17,602 bases of DNA from CAISOG01 sp044375625. Its GTDB lineage: Bacteria > Pseudomonadota > Alphaproteobacteria > CAISOG01. Every line of letters starts with the position of its first letter. The first letter of the stretch is position 1. Shown piece by piece: positions 15,931 through 17,602 of this stretch. The notes under the pieces were generated by a model that was not told the DNA's origin, made no database searches, and saw nothing but the letters and a program-made list of their open reading frames with translations. The translations under genes and the position numbers were made by a program. The stretch covers positions 1 through 17,602 of the forward strand of contig JBILMH010000038.1 of assembly GCA_044375625.1 (NCBI GenBank), given 5' to 3'.

Positions 15931-16989
15931 ATGAATACACAATCAAAACCGCAAGTTGTTCCCATGATGAATCTGCAGGATACCCCCCCCACGGCGCCAG
16001 CCTTTATGGATCGCAACCTAGCCCTTGAGGTGGTGCGGGTGACTGAGGCGGCCGCCCTGTCCGCCTGTCGCTTTGTTGGCTGCGGTGATGAAAAGGCCGC
16101 GGATCAGGCCGCCGTTGATGCCATGCGCAACGCCCTGAACAGCTTGGATATCGATGGCACCATCGTGATTGGTGAGGGCGAACGGGATGAGGCGCCGATG
16201 CTGTATATCGGTGAAAAAGTTGGATCTGGCCGTGGGCCAAAGGTCAGCGTGGCGTTGGATCCCTTAGAGGGCACCACCATAACCGCGTGCGGCGGCAACA
16301 ACGCGCTGGCGGTGGTGGCAATGGCGCAGCATGGCAATTTGTTGCAGGCGCCCGATGTTTATATGGACAAAATCGCCGTTGGGGGTGGTCTGCCCGACGG
16401 GGTGGTGGATTTGGATGCGCCTGTCGCGCAAAATTTGGCGCAGCTGGCCGCCGCCAAAGGCACCCTGGTCGAAAATTTGATGGTGTGCGTGTTGGATCGC
16501 CCCCGCCATGCCCAGTTGATTGCCGATATTCGTGCCACCGGCGCCCGCATCAACCTGATTCAGGATGGGGATGTCAGCGCGGTTATCGCCACCGCCTTGC
16601 CCGAAAGCGGTATTGATATTTACATGGGCTGTGGTGGCGCGCCTGAGGGGGTGTTGGCCGCCGCCGCCCTGTGTTGCATCGGGGGGCAAATTCAGGGGCG
16701 GTTGGTGTTCCGCAACGATGATGAGCGGGAACGGGCGGCACGGCTGGGCATTACCGATTTGCAACGCAAATATGTGTTGTCCGATTTGGCGCAGGGCGAT
16801 GTGATGTTCGCCGCCACCGGGGTCACCGATGGTTCGCTGCTTAAGGGGATACGGCTGACCCACAATGGTGCCGTTTCCCATTCCCTGATCATGCGGGCTT
16901 ACAGCGGGACGGTTCGGCGGATTGAGGCGCAACACAATTTCAGCCGCCGTCAAGGGTTTTATGGACAACAGTTATCGCCGAAAGCTTAG
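15931..16989 (+). CDS. glpX: Fructose-1,6-bisphosphatase, class II
   Basis: Dephosphorylates fructose 1,6-bisphosphate in gluconeogenesis and, in autotrophs, in the Calvin cycle. The 352-residue product carries the class II signatures: IGEGERDEAPMLYIGE (80-95), the metal/phosphate motif DPLEGTT (110-116), a QDGDVSAVIA segment (211-220) and GCGGAPEG (233-240) with the metal-ligand Glu239. It has an N-terminal extension of about 25 residues over typical members. The ATG at 15931 follows AAGG too closely for a normal ribosome site; ATG 15964 or 15967 would also keep the conserved core. recJ follows 57 nt downstream, a linkage common in alphaproteobacteria. Confidence 0.94.
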   Translation: MNTQSKPQVVPMMNLQDTPPTAPAFMDRNLALEVVRVTEAAALSACRFVGCGDEKAADQAAVDAMRNALNSLDIDGTIVIGEGERDEAPMLYIGEKVGSGRGPKVSVALDPLEGTTITACGGNNALAVVAMAQHGNLLQAPDVYMDKIAVGGGLPDGVVDLDAPVAQNLAQLAAAKGTLVENLMVCVLDRPRHAQLIADIRATGARINLIQDGDVSAVIATALPESGIDIYMGCGGAPEGVLAAAALCCIGGQIQGRLVFRNDDERERAARLGITDLQRKYVLSDLAQGDVMFAATGVTDGSLLKGIRLTHNGAVSHSLIMRAYSGTVRRIEAQHNFSRRQGFYGQQLSPKA

Positions 16990-17046
16990 CCGCCATGGCA
17001 CGGCCTGCCCCGCCCCGCGCGATTTTTAGATTCCTTAGGTGACGCA

Positions 17047-17602
17047 TTGACCCAACCCCCCTCCAACACCTCTTTTCTTGGCTACAACTGGCAACAGCAG
17101 CCGGTCAACAGCCAGTTTGGCCTTGCCCTTAGTCAGCGGTACGGGCTGATGCCACAGCTGGCCAATGTGTTGGCGGGGCGCATTGACGATTTGGATGCGG
17201 CGGAGCTGTTTTTGCATCCCAGCCTGCGAATCCAGCTGGGCAACCCCAACAGTTTGCGCGATATGGATCGGGCGATTGCGCGCACCATTCAGGCCTTGCA
17301 GAACAATGAGCCGTTGGCGGTGTGGGGCGATTACGATGTTGATGGCGCGACCTCAAGCGCGCTGCTGACCCTGTTTTTCCGCAGCCTGGGTCATGAGCCG
17401 CGCATTCACATTCCCGATCGGATTGATGAGGGGTATGGCCCCAACGCGGCGGGCTTGACGGAGCTGTATAACGCTGGTTGCCGCCTGGTCTTTGTGGTCG
17501 ATTCTGGCACGCTGGCTTTTGAGCCGTTGGCGGCGGCTAAGGCCATTGGGCTGGACGTTATTGTGTTGGATCACCATCAGGCTAAGCCTGAATTGCCGCC
17601 TG
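17047..17602 (+). CDS. recJ: Single-stranded-DNA exonuclease RecJ (5' part, cut by window end)
   Basis: The first 185 codons of the 5'-3' single-strand exonuclease used in recombination and mismatch repair. The DHH-phosphoesterase motifs are visible: D95-Y-D-V-D-G-A-T (motif I), VVDSGT with D152 (motif II), and D175-H-H-Q (motif III); all are metal ligands. The N-terminal pattern FLGYNW and the LFLHPSL and DMDRAI segments are usual for RecJ. I chose TTG at 17047 because TTAGGTGA (17035-17042) lies 4 nt ahead; there is no ATG before the conserved region. The frame stays open to the end of the window. The glpX stop is 57 nt upstream, so the two are probably cotranscribed. Confidence 0.9.
   Translation, partial: MTQPPSNTSFLGYNWQQQPVNSQFGLALSQRYGLMPQLANVLAGRIDDLDAAELFLHPSLRIQLGNPNSLRDMDRAIARTIQALQNNEPLAVWGDYDVDGATSSALLTLFFRSLGHEPRIHIPDRIDEGYGPNAAGLTELYNAGCRLVFVVDSGTLAFEPLAAAKAIGLDVIVLDHHQAKPELPP

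Overview
The window looks like a chromosomal segment of an alphaproteobacterium of moderately high GC. The grounds are a phosphoserine aminotransferase of the alphaproteobacterial subtype close upstream of serA and purA, a glpX-recJ pair (a linkage common in alphaproteobacteria), and a 17-kDa-antigen-type glycine-zipper lipoprotein. I cannot place it more finely. Most of the region is housekeeping. There is no phage, IS element, CRISPR array, rRNA or tRNA gene that I can see.

Layout. 1-720: a structured, gene-free leader, then a small outer-membrane lipoprotein gene. 751-2105: a ceramidase-family membrane hydrolase gene on + and endonuclease III (nth) on -, with overlapping stop codons. 2272-3981: a PAS-GGDEF-EAL protein whose cyclase site is degenerate and whose phosphodiesterase site is intact; a terminator-like hairpin lies directly before its start codon. 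4055-4084: two abutting perfect palindromes, then fabI (enoyl-ACP reductase). 4998-6512: class II lysyl-tRNA synthetase. 6554-8760: serC and an AI-2E/PerM-type permease gene starting 2 nt after it. 8757-9116: a small membrane protein on -. 9261-12211: serA and purA. 12235-14592, all on -: aarF/ubiB-type kinase gene, an antitoxin-like XRE gene overlapping it by ATGA, a HigB/HigA-type toxin-antitoxin pair, and a broken copy of the XRE gene's 3' end. 14703-15832: a secreted Sel1-repeat protein on + and a PQ-loop-like membrane protein on -, convergent. 15931-17602: glpX (class II fructose-1,6-bisphosphatase) and the start of recJ, cut by the window end.

How the genes work together. SerC and SerA catalyse adjacent steps of serine synthesis. 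FabI, LysS, PurA, Nth, GlpX and RecJ are core enzymes of lipid synthesis, translation, purine synthesis, repair and gluconeogenesis. The EAL protein probably lowers cyclic di-GMP.

The most notable structure is around the toxin-antitoxin module. It is bracketed by a 45-bp direct repeat (44/45 identical) made from the last codons of the neighbouring XRE gene. This looks like a cassette inserted at, and duplicating, the 3' end of a resident gene. Other points worth a check are the tandem palindromes before fabI, the attenuator-like hairpin before the EAL gene, and a promoter geometry that predicts a leaderless aarF transcript. I found nothing that I would call a wholly new system.
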